Below are positions 50,086-61,049 of a DNA stretch of 64,000 bases, one piece after another. The notes beneath the pieces were generated by a model. It did not search any database. It saw only the letters and a list, made by a program, of their open reading frames with translations, and was not told the DNA's origin. The translations under genes were made by a program, and so were the position numbers. The stretch comes from Zhengitettix transpicula (lineage: Eukaryota > Arthropoda > Insecta > Orthoptera > Tetrigidae): the NCBI GenBank assembly GCA_037074705.1, contig CM073590.1:132637600-132701599 (forward strand), in the 5' to 3' direction. How positions within the stretch are numbered: the first letter of the stretch is position 1; the number at the start of each line of letters is the position of its first letter.

Positions 50086-51044
50086 ATTATTATGTCAAAG
50101 GATTAACAAATGCGAATTGTAAAATGTAAATGTAAGAAACCCACATTTGAGATGTATAATTATTCTTTCATAATGTTCAATTGTATGTATATTATTGGAA
50201 TCATTGTGAATCGCAGCATACTTATGTTAATAAGCTTCATTTGTAATTTATTTATGGGTCGCCAATGACCAAGTTGTTAACGCGACCATTACAAACCTTT
50301 AATTTTTTTAAAAAATGCGCAGTACGAGAAACTGTCATTTCATTGCAATGTGTATGTAAAGCGCATGCTATTAAAAACTTTTTCCATAAAATTTTTATTA
50401 TGTATTTACATTTCAAGAAATATATTGTATGAACTGTTCAATAAATTTTCATAATCTTATAAATATCATGTTTATAATATCTTGTTCTCCCTAAAGCTTT
50501 AGACATTCATATTTGTTTAATTTTTATAACTGCTCCTGAAAAAGACTCATACGTCGTGCCAATTTTTTTTAATATGGAGGCCTACTAATTTTTATTCAAT
50601 TATAATATATTTCTAACAAATTATTCTGGTTTATTCATTCATAATTCAGTAAAGCCAGATAAATATAATTGTTAATATATATATATATTATGAAAATTTT
50701 ATGAATCCTACATTACAACGTTAACGTTTTTGGCTATTGAAATAATATCAGTGTATTTAGCTTTTCACAAGTTGTGATATTTAATTTTAAACAGCTGTGC
50801 ATTTGCCTAAAATATCACATCTGATTGTATGTGTGCAGATTGATTGTTTTCCTGACTTTTGCTTCATTCTCCTAGATTTAGAATGAGAAAAATGGCTATT
50901 ATGACGTTTCTCTTTTTACAATTAGAAATTCATATTTTAATTGTAAATTATAAAGAAATTTTAACTGTAAGCATTCTAGTTTCATCTTTAAAATTATATT
51001 ACTCGTAGTCTTGAAACCATAACTTCCGCTTGTTGGATAAAACT
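50086..51044. other. Intronic sequence, nothing recognised
   Basis: Very AT-rich, with a short TA tract near 50675-50690. Confidence 0.5.
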
Positions 51045-51255
51045 TCTTGCCCGATGTACTTGATGGCAGGTTTTCTAGGGTTCGCCCTGAATCACTTTTA
51101 TGTTAATGCCGTTTAAGATCCTTAAACTATAGCCCGGGGGATTTGGTTATCTGTTGAGTACTTCGTTCTATCCTTCCGCATTCCCCCTTTAAAATCTCTT
51201 CCTGTGGTATTAAATGAGTGTTGCGCCCACGGGGAGTAACCCCATAAAACCTATA
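51045..51255 (-). repeat. Repeat family R1, copy 12 (5' part only, minus)
   Basis: Retains GTACTTGATGGCAGGTTTTC, AAGATCCTTAAACTATAGCC, CCTTCCGCATTCCCCCTTT and an eroded end near CCCCATAAAACCTAT. Confidence 0.75.
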
Positions 51256-51315
51256 CTCCTAAAAAATGATACGACCTAATTGTGTGATTTCGTCGCTATA
51301 CTGTCGTCTATTTTG

Positions 51316-51463
51316 GATAGGAAACAAGTTTTTTAAGCTCTAAAATGATATATTTATCTTTATTTCTCATTGTTTCCAGTTTTTAGTTGTCTGCATATAT
51401 AATTCCCTATAATTGATTGCAGAAAATGACTCAGGTTCTTGTATAAGAAAGAATATATTTGAT
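51316..51463. repeat. Direct repeat R3, copy 1 (downstream side of exon B)
   Basis: Begins GATAGGAAACAAGTTTTTTA and ends TTGTATAAGAAAGAATATAT. A shorter, diverged copy in the same orientation lies at 52600-52718, so the pair brackets exon B. Confidence 0.75.
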
Positions 51464-52063
51464 ACCCACAGAAAATGTGAGGCGTAAATATTTTAACTGC
51501 ATTTCCTTGACAAATTTGATTATGTGAATTTCAACCGACCAAATGCTAAGGCTTTCACTAAAGTTTTCGCAGAACTGTCAACAAAATTCTGAATGTTTTG
51601 CTTTAAGGAATAAACACTTTGATCTGTTACCATGATCTCGTGGATTATATAAGGTTTTTTTTTCATTTAGTGACAATATTAGTAAGTTAAGTGTCTGCGC
51701 GCATGAATAGTCGGTCAATGAGGGATACTCGAAATTCATTGGAAATTAAAAAGGGCGGTTAGATATGTTGGCCTACAAATGGTTTAGGTTGGCTGAATCG
51801 GTTGAGGATTTTCGTTTTTCTTCGCGAAATTACGTCAAAACTGGTGTCCTTAAACAGACCACTTTGTCCTGACGTGACTGAAGACTCATCATTTTCAATG
51901 AATAGGGTGTGCAGACAGTGGGTTAGGGTATTCAGGAGGAACATGCTCTAACTCCGGCGCCAGGACTGAAACCCCCAAATAGGTGGACCTGTGATGAATT
52001 ATCACAGATGAGGCCGGATGTTGAAGAAGAAGTTTAAACACGCTACATGTGAGTGTTCTGTAC

Positions 52064-52285
52064 CTGGCACTCCAGGCGCACATCGGAGCCCCGCAGCGCC
52101 TTCAGCTGTCCTGGGAGGATGCGCACGAACTCCGGTAGCTCCAGAGGACGCCCCACGGCGAAGGCGCCGCTGGTCGTGACGGACTCACCCCAGCCGTAGC
52201 GGTTCCTCGGGGTCACGCGGAATCTGTACTCCGCGCCGGCCTTCAGGTTGAACGCGTCGAAGCTGTTGATCGGCGAGATGCCCAT
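52064..52285 (-). CDS. Exon B: second half of the FnIII domain and start of Ig domain 1
   Basis: 74 codons (residues 52-125), phase 0 at both ends. The acceptor is a T-rich tract ending CAG before 52285 and the donor is CAG|GTACAG at 52064. The exon completes the FnIII domain: L-K-A-G-x-E-Y-x-F-R-V is the canonical F strand, followed by the N-R-Y-G-W-G-E-S motif typical of muscle FnIII domains. A short P-L-E-L linker leads into the A strand of an Ig I-set domain (P-E-F-V-R-I-L) and its B strand (V-R-L-E-C), placing the first Ig cysteine at residue 124. The domain finishes in exon C, about 20.7 kb away. An FnIII followed directly by Ig with a short linker fits giant sarcomeric proteins better than cell-surface adhesion molecules, and no signal peptide or membrane segment is seen. 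Confidence 0.9.
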
Positions 52286-52599
52286 CTGAAAAACGAGCAA
52301 CCAAGGTCGTGGGATTCCCAGGGCAATGAACCGCTTGCTTTCTTGTTAACATACCACTCGCGGGAGATGAGCTCTCATTTGATGCCGAGCCAGAACTAGT
52401 TATGCCGCTCGAAGAACCTCTTACTTGCGACGGCGGCTATTTTTGCACAATCGCAGCTGTCGGCATGCAAGTCATACTATTACCTATCTCTTAATTAATT
52501 TCGGAAGATTAGGTACGAAGCGCAATCGTAGCTTAGTATTATAAGCGAAAATAGTTTAACGATTGAAAACTATATATCATATGAAACCATAACGACTGA

Positions 52600-52718
52600 G
52601 ATAGGAAACGCGTTTTTTAAGCTTTAAAATGATATGTATTATCCTTATTTCTAATTTTTTCCCACTTTTTAGTAGCCCTATAAATGGCTCAGGTCCTTGT
52701 ATAACAAAGAATATATTT
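52600..52718. repeat. Direct repeat R3, copy 2 (intron between exons A and B)
   Basis: Begins GATAGGAAACGCGTTTTTTA and ends TTGTATAACAAAGAATATAT; about 30 bp shorter in the middle than the copy at 51316-51463. Confidence 0.75.
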
Positions 52719-52969
52719 CGTTGAAGATAGCAGCCCATTAACTTCCGAACTAGTTTTACTTTTTTGTTGAGGGTGATCGGAATGGTCTTTATAAACATAT
52801 TAAGAATAGTGAAACGGTGAATTATTAATTATGGGTAGCAGACGTTGCTATATCTCACCTGAGCATTGTGACAAGTCTGTGGAAACGTCGCGGGATATTA
52901 CTAACTGAATCTGTGGATCTTAATAAAATATTCCACAGTTTAACATTTTTAATGCAGTGGTATAATTAC

Positions 52970-53124
52970 CTCTGTCCAGCCGGCACTGCCAACCTGCCAG
53001 GCCTCGACTTTGTAGGCCAGCACGGGAACGCCACCACGAGCCTCCACCTTCGGCCACGACAGCGTCAGCCAGTTCCGACCCTGGTCTGACACCACGGGCT
53101 CCGCCGACAGCGAATCCGGAACAT
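52970..53124 (-). CDS. Exon A: first half of a fibronectin type III domain of a giant muscle Ig/FnIII protein
   Basis: First visible exon in transcript order (residues 1-51 of the 477-residue fragment assembled here). The acceptor is a pyrimidine-containing tract ending in CAG before 53124 and the donor is GAG|GTAATT at 52970. The two leading bases complete a codon begun in an exon outside the window. The product shows the start of an FnIII domain: a VPDSL opening, the core Trp in LTLSW, and the A-Y-K-V-E-A-W strand. The frame then runs into exon B at phase 0, where the domain finishes. FnIII domains of this type alternate with Ig domains in titin, twitchin, obscurin and stretchin-Mlck, which bind thick-filament or M-line/Z-disc partners in striated muscle. 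The preceding exon was not found between 53125 and 64000, so the upstream intron is probably longer than 10.8 kb. Confidence 0.85.
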
Positions 53125-54389
53125 CTGGAACACCCAAAACCCATCGCAAGTCATATTTATGAGAGTTAAGAGAAATTTACAAACTTGTCCACTTCACGAT
53201 TGTGGAAATTTTATGATTTTACCATCAGGAAAAATTGGGTAACATCCTAAGTTTCGTAGACCCTTCTTGTTTATATACTCAGTTCTTTTAATTTGAATTG
53301 GGCAGAACCCGTCGGCAATTTAATATAAAATATGAACAGAAGAAAACCTAGAACTTTAAACATGCACCTTCCACGTTTCCTTTCAATTCACCACCCTTCC
53401 AAAGTGATTTTCCAACAATCTGATTATAATTCATTTGGTACATCACATCATTGAATTTCGGAACTTAAATGACAGTATGCGCATTACTATACATTAATTT
53501 CTTTTTGCAACTGTATCCAATGTTATAATAGTAATCCTTTTTGCAATAATACGTTTGAGATAATAAACATCCATTCGCCAGGCAGTTTCATATTTGACAA
53601 CATACGTCCCATACGAAGGCCGCTCGTAAAGTTCTTAGTCTGAAACGGAGTAGTCACAAAAGTCTGGCGTTCTGGAACATATGGTTATTTACAAGTGTTC
53701 TCGTCATCATGTCTAAAAACCACAATTTAATATTTATATACTGGTACTAATCCATGATTTTTCTGTTTCCTTTCTAACTATTGATTAGGTAACTAAGCAT
53801 AACGTTACTTGTCTATTCCCTGAAAATTATAAATAAAACCGAAAGATATGTACTTCTTTGAGTTACGATTAGGTGATAACGCTAAGGTTTATGTTCTACA
53901 AATGCTGTAGATGAAGGTTAAATAATTAAATCAATTTGGTTTGGATTTCTATGTATTTATCATAAAGTAATATTACATTTCATATGATGAACGAATAGCA
54001 ATAAATACAAAGCACTACCGTGTATTTACTGAACTTTTGCCAACTTTTGAAATTCGAAGCGGCAGTTCTAAAAGTAACTTTTGTAAATAAATATTAATAA
54101 ATACCATTCCAAAAAATATCCTAATTTTAGTGAGACGTTTATTAGTAACCGTTATTCAATAACATATATACAGAACAAATAAATACACAGCCTAGAGTCA
54201 GAAAATTATTTTTATTAACAAAAATTCATATTACGACCTTTAGGACAACTTCAGGTTGGAAATTATTTTAATTATGAAATATTATGAAAAGTGAGAGTTT
54301 TTATCATTAACAGATATACTAGTTTACGATAAAATGAGAAAGAGCTACGAAATGATTAGATCCTTGTTTCGTTTATATTAGTCATGGGC
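53125..54389. other. Intron upstream of exon A; no exon recognised
   Basis: AT-rich. 54125-54245 resembles the stretch before the LTR-like copy at 36032 (AAATACAC...CAGAAAATTAT...TTATTAACAAAA), so the repeated unit may extend upstream of the LTR-like block. Confidence 0.45.
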
Positions 54390-54410
54390 TATATATATAT
54401 ATATATATAT
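54390..54410. repeat. (TA)n tract at the 5' edge of an LTR-like repeat
   Basis: Pure TA run ending exactly where TGTAATGCC begins. Confidence 0.9.
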
Positions 54411-55390
54411 TGTAATGCCAATTAATTAAGGCATTAATTGAGAAATTAAAAAAATAAATTGTTTGACAAATCTATTCTTGACGGCAGTACAGAACACAGC
54501 AACAATGTAACCAAGTATTGTTTCCTTTGTCGGAAGAAGCAATGCGCGTTCAAAATTACGAGAGAGTCCAGTTCACGTTATGATATGGCAGAAGGCAGGT
54601 CGCATTAAGAGTTCACGTTGCTGTAGAGTGGAGTTCACATTAAGATACAGTAGAGTTCAATCCGCATTTTGGCTTCTAAGCGATCGGTGGTCGTGAACGA
54701 ACTATTGGAACTTGCGAGATTAAACACGTACCGAACGACGAGGACGAAAACGAAAGGCGAGAACGAGAATCGAAATAAACTTGCAGGAAAGCATAGACAA
54801 AACATTCACACAAGCCGAACTACGAAACCTGCTAAGCACAAACAGTTTTGGTGAACATAGTCAGGCAGAGATTGGCAGAGGTCAACCGAGAAGGAGACGA
54901 AGAGGAGGTTCCTGGTTCCTGAGTTTGATCTAAAAATACTAATTTTAGAATCAGTGAGTTTTAGTAGAAGCTGTGCAAAAACCCGTCATAGTGCTTCGTA
55001 AGTCAAAAGTATCCTGGAATGCTGCCGTGAGTACCAATATAAAATAAATAATTATGTAAATCGGATTAAAAGATACTCGTCAGATTTCGTTCTCTTCCTT
55101 TGATAAAATTTGTTAAGTAGAATCCATCTTTTTAGTTTAATTGTGTCGACAAGTAAATTTCGTCTTTGTTAATTGACAAGTAAATCTTTTTATTGATATT
55201 TGTGTTGATAAGATTTCTAAATAAATGATTAGCCGTTATCAAACCCAGTAATGACCCTGAGATAAATTCTATTTGTAATTATTTGTGTAATTGTTTTAAG
55301 TATTGAAAATAAATACTTTAGTTTGTTTGTAAATTTGAATAATTTTCATTTAAAAGTCAATCATTTTTAATTATTGCATTATATATTGTA
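54411..55390 (+). mobile_element. LTR-like repeat, copy 2 (plus orientation)
   Basis: Starts TGTAATGCCAATTAATTAAG, closely matching the start at 36032, and shares the later blocks CAGATTTCGTTCTCTTCC and TTATCAAACCCAGTAATGAC then CCTGAGATAAA. The 3' limit is approximate. It contains imperfect ~35-bp internal repeats (GAGTTCACATTAAGATA-type, 54560-54665). The 61-codon frame within it is not a gene. Confidence 0.55.
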
Positions 55391-55417
55391 ATAAACACTA
55401 TTATTTAAAATTAATTA

Positions 55418-56445
55418 GCCCACATTGATGCGCCAAATTATGTAATATGCAAAATAAGATTAATTAGCGGATTAATTTTTTTAAATTTTTTTAATGAAAC
55501 GATGTTAAAATGATCACAGGGTTCAAATCTCAGAACAATTGATTGATTTAAATTAATAATTACAAATTTTCTTGTTGTGATTATTTTACATTAATGTTTT
55601 TACTATTATACAAGCTCCTTTGCTCTTGCCTCAGGGTCGTTAATTGGGCCTTTTAAACAAAGAAACAATACCATTTTTATCCTAAATTAACAAACAAATT
55701 TTATTACAAACTTGATTAGAATTAAAACAAATAAAATTGAAACCAAAATCTGACGATCTATCCTTATTTGACGTTTACATAGCAATAAATTTATAAAGTT
55801 AAACTCTACTTACAGTTTGTACCGGTACCAGGCAATTGTTTGGATTCTATGATACACTTTACACTATGTACACGTAACAGGCCTTTGTTTCACTGAATTT
55901 AATTTTTAAGTCACTTTCCAAAACTTTGGTATTGTCCACTAGACACAATTGTTCCGAAAAATACTGCTGACCTTTTACTTTAAGCCCCTCTCTCTCCAGC
56001 CAAGATTGTCGCTCTAGTTCTGATTACGAACAAATCAGAACGTTGTCCACTCCGTCTCCAAAGTTCCACACCACTGCCAGACTCAATTTGTTTTTGGTTT
56101 CACGCTGTTCTGTACTATTTAACCAGTTTTCAACTTTTCTCTTTATATCATTGTTCAGTGGTTCAACTTTAATCCACTAGTTTTCGTATACAACTTTACT
56201 TGACAAAATTCTGTGTGCGACTCTACTCGACGAAATGTTGTGACTGACTCTACTTGATTCTGTGTTCAACTGCACTTGACGAAATTCTGCGACCGACTGG
56301 TGAGCCCCGTAGCTTAAACGCTCGCCAACGACAAAGGCTCGCCAGTATATGTTCTTACTCATTGTTGTGTTTGTGTTCTCGACGATAACAATTTATTTCA
56401 ATTGTTTTATTATTAATTCTTTAATTGCCTTTAATTATTATTACA
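55418..56445 (-). mobile_element. LTR-like repeat, copy 3 (minus orientation) with a decayed primer-binding-site-like edge
   Basis: The minus-strand start (TGTAATAATAATTAAAGGCA at 56445) and a block at about 55610-55645 (AACGACCCTGAGG) match the plus copies. Directly beyond its minus-strand 3' end, at 55418-55435, is TGGCGCATCAATGTGGGC (minus), which resembles an LTR-element primer-binding site beginning TGGCGC. Tandem ~35-bp repeats (TCAAGTAGAGTC, CGTCGAGTAGAGTC) occupy 56175-56290. No internal coding region remains. Confidence 0.5.
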
Positions 56446-56777
56446 ATATATAGCTTGTAATATGGTAGAAAATTTCCGTAGATAATTTGAACCACTCACT
56501 GGAAGGAAAAGTAAACCGTTCTTTGTGTAAATTGATCAACTCGAATCAACCGGTTTCTTCCGACGTAAGAACATTTTATGTCAGTAAAATCTACAATTTT
56601 AAAATTCAATAAACGTTCAATAATAATTACAATAAAGTTTCGATGTTCGTTGAAAGAAACTCAACGCAGATATGGAAAAAATCGTGTTTCTGTAAACTTT
56701 CATCGAATCACTTAGAATGACTTACAATTTATTGTTATTAATTTTATCTATAACGTTATTAATCCATCAAATCAATT

Positions 56778-57208
56778 AACTTTCTGACGGTTAATTGGCA
56801 TTCCAAAAGTTAACACAGTGTTAATGTTCTGAACATCTAATTTAATCGTCGCTCTTTGAAACATATTTGTTTTAATGGTTACACTTGCGTAAGTGTAACA
56901 CTGTCGACTCAGTTGTTTGAAAATTGTTCGTAGTTTACTTTTAAGTGTTGAATTCTTTGCTGTTCAGATACTAATTAATAACTTTGATTGGAAATGTGTT
57001 ATAAATCTAAAACAGTTAGAATTCCTATCAAATGAGTTTTGCTTTGTTACAGTAATTTGGAAGGAATTAATGCAACCTACGTTACAATAAAACTTACGCA
57101 AGTGTAACCAGTAAAACAAACATGTTTCTAAGGGCGACTATTAAATTAGATGCTCAGAACCTTAACACTACGTTAACTTTTGGAATGCCAATTAACCGTC
57201 ATAAAGTT
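56778..57208. mobile_element. Foldback (long terminal inverted repeat) element, about 430 bp
   Basis: The left arm 56778-56896 and right arm 57091-57208 are reverse complements with scattered mismatches, around a ~195-bp loop. Arm landmarks are GACGGTTAATTGGCATTCCA, TCTAATTTAAT and GGTTACACTTGCGTAAGT. The outer part of the arms carries A-A-C-T-T-T-type ends. It looks like a MITE or foldback element of unassigned family. The 110-codon minus frame at 57173-57505 overlaps the right arm and is not supported as a gene. Confidence 0.75.
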
Positions 57209-58511
57209 AGATCGATTCCTCGTAATTAGTCTATAATAGAAAGACATAGCTTCTGTTGTAGGGAAAGTTTTGTGTAGAAGACAGCCATTTATATGAATTA
57301 TGTAGACTAATGTAAATTGGGTCATCCAAAGCTTCGTTTGAAAGAGTGATTTAAGTGAAACGTATTTCTGCTCTCGTTCGCAATCAACAATTACAATTGG
57401 ACAAGGTAAAATAATAGTCCGCGTGTTCTCTTCCAGCTCGCGAATATGGAACATGGGAAGCAGCACGTAGAAGGCTAAACTACTGACGTGTTCGGCATTG
57501 AACAAGGCTGCCTTTCTATAATACCAGTTGCATTCAATGTTACTGAAAGAGGTTCGGCTATTTTCATAAATTACGCACTATATTTGCTGCGTTCAAAAGA
57601 GCTGACATGCTATTACAAGGCTTATGGCGTTGTCGTCGAAGAAATATGTGAATGACGAAGTTTCCACTCCAAAATGTGTCGCGCTGGAACCAAGCGTAAC
57701 CTTCACTCCTTTTTAAGAGCGATTACTAGGTGTGGGTATTCCTGATCAGGGCCCAATTAGTTTGTTGAGAAATTATAAGTCTGTAACGCCACATATGGTG
57801 TTTCCTATTAAAATAAACAATAATCGTTAAAAATATTACATTAATGAGACCACAGGAGTCTCACAGTGCTGTAAAACAGCATAAATATTGTATTCTTAAT
57901 TTAACTACGGTGAAGTAATTCATAAGCTGTTAAATTATGAACCAAATAATAGTACTTAGAAGCGAATAATGAGAATAATACGTCCTTCGTTGCAGGAAGA
58001 GTTTAAATCCTGTTTACTTAATGATGAAATAAGTACTCTGCTGACTCCAATTCTATTACTAAAGTTCATGAGCATGAAAGTTTACGTCATTCTCCACTTT
58101 GTCTAGTTCTTCTTCTAAACTTAAAATAGTCAAAAAATGGCAAAATAAAGTTACTATAAAATTGACTTAATCCTACAGAATACCTTTGAATAACAGCCAA
58201 ATCGGTCTTCACGAACAACCTCATAATTATAATATTATTCAAGTTTTGGAAGTATATTATTATTAAATACAGTAAAACTGTCTGATATAATACTAAGAAA
58301 AAATAATATATATTAGTGAAATAAATCATATGTAACGTAATTGATTGCATATTTTATACCACTGAAAATTACGCAAAATTATATTTTTTAAGTAAAATTA
58401 TTGATTTAATCGGGACACAGCATAAAGTTTATCTTTGGCAGTAGAAATATCGCTGGAAAAAATAACAGAAGGGTGAATATATTCCTGATGGGGGCGCGAA
58501 ATAAAATTCTG

Positions 58512-58514
<3 letters not shown>
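57209..58514. other. Intronic sequence, nothing recognised
   Basis: AT-rich with domain-free frames (57173-57505 and 58087-58350 on the minus strand). Confidence 0.5.

Positions 58515-58577
<63 letters not shown>
58515..58577. repeat. (TA)n microsatellite, about 31 units
   Basis: Pure TA run ending at the start of an LTR-like repeat. Confidence 0.95.
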
Positions 58578-58579
<2 letters not shown>

Positions 58580-59679
58580 CAATAACCAGTAAAGAAGGAC
58601 ATGTTTTCTGTTCATACTTTTGTCAGAGATGTTTACAAACTGAGACTGGGGATCCTTGAGTGGTTGGTACATATTAAAAATAATGATAAAATGACGGATA
58701 AGTGGACTTTCAGAGAAGGGAAGGACAAATAATTGGGGCATTTTGGCAGCTCTTAGGGCAAATTGTGTGACCGACGGAACCCTGAAAGGCATCATAACAG
58801 ATGGACGAGGAAATTATACTAAAAGGAGATGTAAAAATGTAATTGATTAAGTGGCTTTCGGAGCGGGAGAAAGCTAACAGATGGAGTTTCTTTTGGCGAA
58901 CATGTAAGTTCAAAACAACTGTGAAAACAAGGGAATATCCGGGAGCAAGGATATAAATAAGAGGGCAGATGGAAAGTTGAGGAGCTTCATTATTATTTTC
59001 GTTTGGAGAGGAGACGGACGTGAGTGGGAGAGAGCGGCGGTGCGGGGCGGACGCAGGGCGGACGCTGGGCCGAGAGTAATCAGCTGGACATCAGTCGTCA
59101 ACAGTTGAGAGGTACATCGTGGAGGTCTGTCTGCCAGCAGAGATGTTTGAATTCATCGAGAGGGTGACGTCGTCAAGAGGAGATGGCTGTGATAGCAGAG
59201 TGTGAGTGCAGCTTGGTGACTTTTAAGCCTGTATGAAGTGAGTGTGTGGACCAGAGAGCGTGTTAGTTTATTTTTCTGAATTAATAATTGTAAATTGCTA
59301 TTAAAGGGTAAAATGTGTCAGATTTCGTTTCAAAGATTTCGTTTGTTTCACTCGTTTCAATCATTTCAATTATATCGTTTCAATCATTTCGTTTTTCATT
59401 TATTGTAACCGTGTTTGTTTAATTGTAACATTTTGTACCGTTTCCTTATCAACCCAGTAAATACCTTGAGGGTACCGAGTCAAATTATTTAAAATGTATT
59501 CAAGATAAATAATATTGTTTTGATTTTATAAAATTTCATTATTTGTGTAATTGAAAATTGTGTTGTAATAAATGATAACTGTTGGTTTAAATTGGTAGTT
59601 TTATTTGAGGTATTACATAAAATGCCTACCACAACGTGGGACAAATTTCATTAATAACAATTTATTAGTGTGTATTACA
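58578..59679 (+). mobile_element. LTR-like repeat, copy 4 (diverged)
   Basis: Starts TGCAATAACCAG and ends TGTGTATTACA, with (TA)n on both sides (58515-58577 and 59680-59697). It shares GTCAGATTTCGTTTC and CCTTATCAACCCAGTAAATA then CCTTGAGGG with the other copies. The 58980-59250 part is GC-rich (GGGGCGGACGCAGGGCGGAC). Near 59628-59648 a block CTACCACAACGTGGGACAAA resembles the reversed primer-binding-site edges seen at 55418 and 63008. Confidence 0.5.
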
Positions 59680-59697
59680 ATATATATATATATATTA

Positions 59698-61049
59698 AAT
59701 AATTCTGAATTAAAAATATAATTACGGCTAAATACGTTGTAGTAAGAATACAAATATAATATAATACATATAATGTTGTTGAATTTTGCGAATTAGTAAT
59801 AAACTCAATATCGTATTGGGAAGGTTTAATCGTAGCACCTATTTTGTCGCGATATAATTAACATTACATTTAAAAGCTTCAGGATCCTTATAGCTGTCAA
59901 ACCAACGGCGAAGTTTCTGACTTCAGGACGCAACAAATGAGACACTTTATCCAAATGAAATATCTTTGATGAGTAGATGACATTTTATTTGACAGAGCAT
60001 GAATGTAAACTATCATACACATTTTAGTAAAAGGTCTTTGTATTTGTTTAAACTTGAGCTATGGGCGGATATATTTTCCACGGTTGAACCCAATAATTAA
60101 TTATTAATGAACCGGAGAATTAATTATTCACGACAGAGGAGTCATGTTAGAGTTAACTCTTTACGATCTGAATAAAAATGTGTTGCTTGTTTAATTTTTT
60201 TTTTGGTTTTACGGAGAAACGTTCATAATTTGTAAATGTGGAAAGAATTGATTTCTGTTAAATAAATAGTGTTTTTGAAAAATAAAAATAAAGTGATATT
60301 TCATTATATTATTAGCGATTAGAAAATTACGTTAAAAATTCGCTCAGTTATGTTAAATGAGTATAATAACTGGAACAGGATCAGGAGGTTGTAGAATTAT
60401 TTGAAAGGGAGCTAGTGACGTAAGCTGAAAAATGTCCATCATATATAATTCGATGGAGCCGCAAACAGCAGACGAAATTTTTAGAGTCTTCAGGCACAAA
60501 ATATAAACACCAGTTGATGTGAATCGTAACAACGTAAACAGCAAGTGATGCTTTTCGAGAAAAACATTTTAGAACGGTCAAAACGACATATGGCACTGCC
60601 ATGTAAATGGTTTTGAAAATATTAGACAGGTAAAATGACTCGAAAAATTAAATGCAGAAGGCAGTTGTTGAATGCAAACCGAGAGTCAGATCGTCAATGA
60701 GTAAAACGTGGCTATGAATAAATCGAGAATTTCACAGAGTTTATGGAGCAGAGGGAATTTTCATTAATGGATTTTAAAATATGTATGATCTCTTAGATAT
60801 ATTCGTATTTAGAAATTGAATACATTTTTTTCAAGTGATTTTTATAGTGATTTTGAAAGTACTGTGTTTATTTCCTTATCAACATGTTATTAAATTATTT
60901 GTTCAACTTTTAAATAATTGGTTTTAAAAAAAATTTAATTCACAAATAGCGACCAATAAATTACATTGCAATAATAGCACTTCCAAGGCTCCTTGATATA
61001 TCACAATATCTGTCATTTTCAGCGTACATAATAGATCCTTTTTTTAGGG
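59698..61049. other. Intronic sequence, nothing recognised
   Basis: AT-rich; frames at 60353-60602 (minus) have no domain. Confidence 0.5.

Larger units (their letters stand above)
13519..53124 (-). other. Partial gene: giant intracellular Ig/FnIII muscle protein (titin/obscurin/stretchin class), exons A-G
   Basis: All seven exons share strand, order and compatible split codons (phases 0, 0, 2, 1, 2, 2 at the six junctions). They give a single 477-residue open fragment: FnIII about 1-95, Ig1 about 101-195, Ig2 about 222-313, Ig3 about 321-415, Ig4 from about 437 (incomplete). Intron lengths in order are 684, 20,708, 174, 9,361, 5,741 and 1,505 bp. From family knowledge, such tandem domains belong to sarcomeric proteins that act as molecular rulers, springs or kinase scaffolds. 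No kinase, SH3 or RhoGEF domain is visible, so obscurin/Unc-89, stretchin-Mlck, sallimus/titin, projectin and zormin all remain possible. The order FnIII-Ig-Ig-Ig-Ig is against the FnIII-FnIII-Ig core repeat of projectin/twitchin. Confidence 0.8.

Noticed and set aside
57173..57505. 110-codon minus frame
   Set aside because: Starts inside the foldback arm, has no domain and no splice support.
58514..58795. 93-codon minus frame ending in a long Tyr-Ile repeat
   Set aside because: The repeat is simply the translated (TA)n microsatellite.
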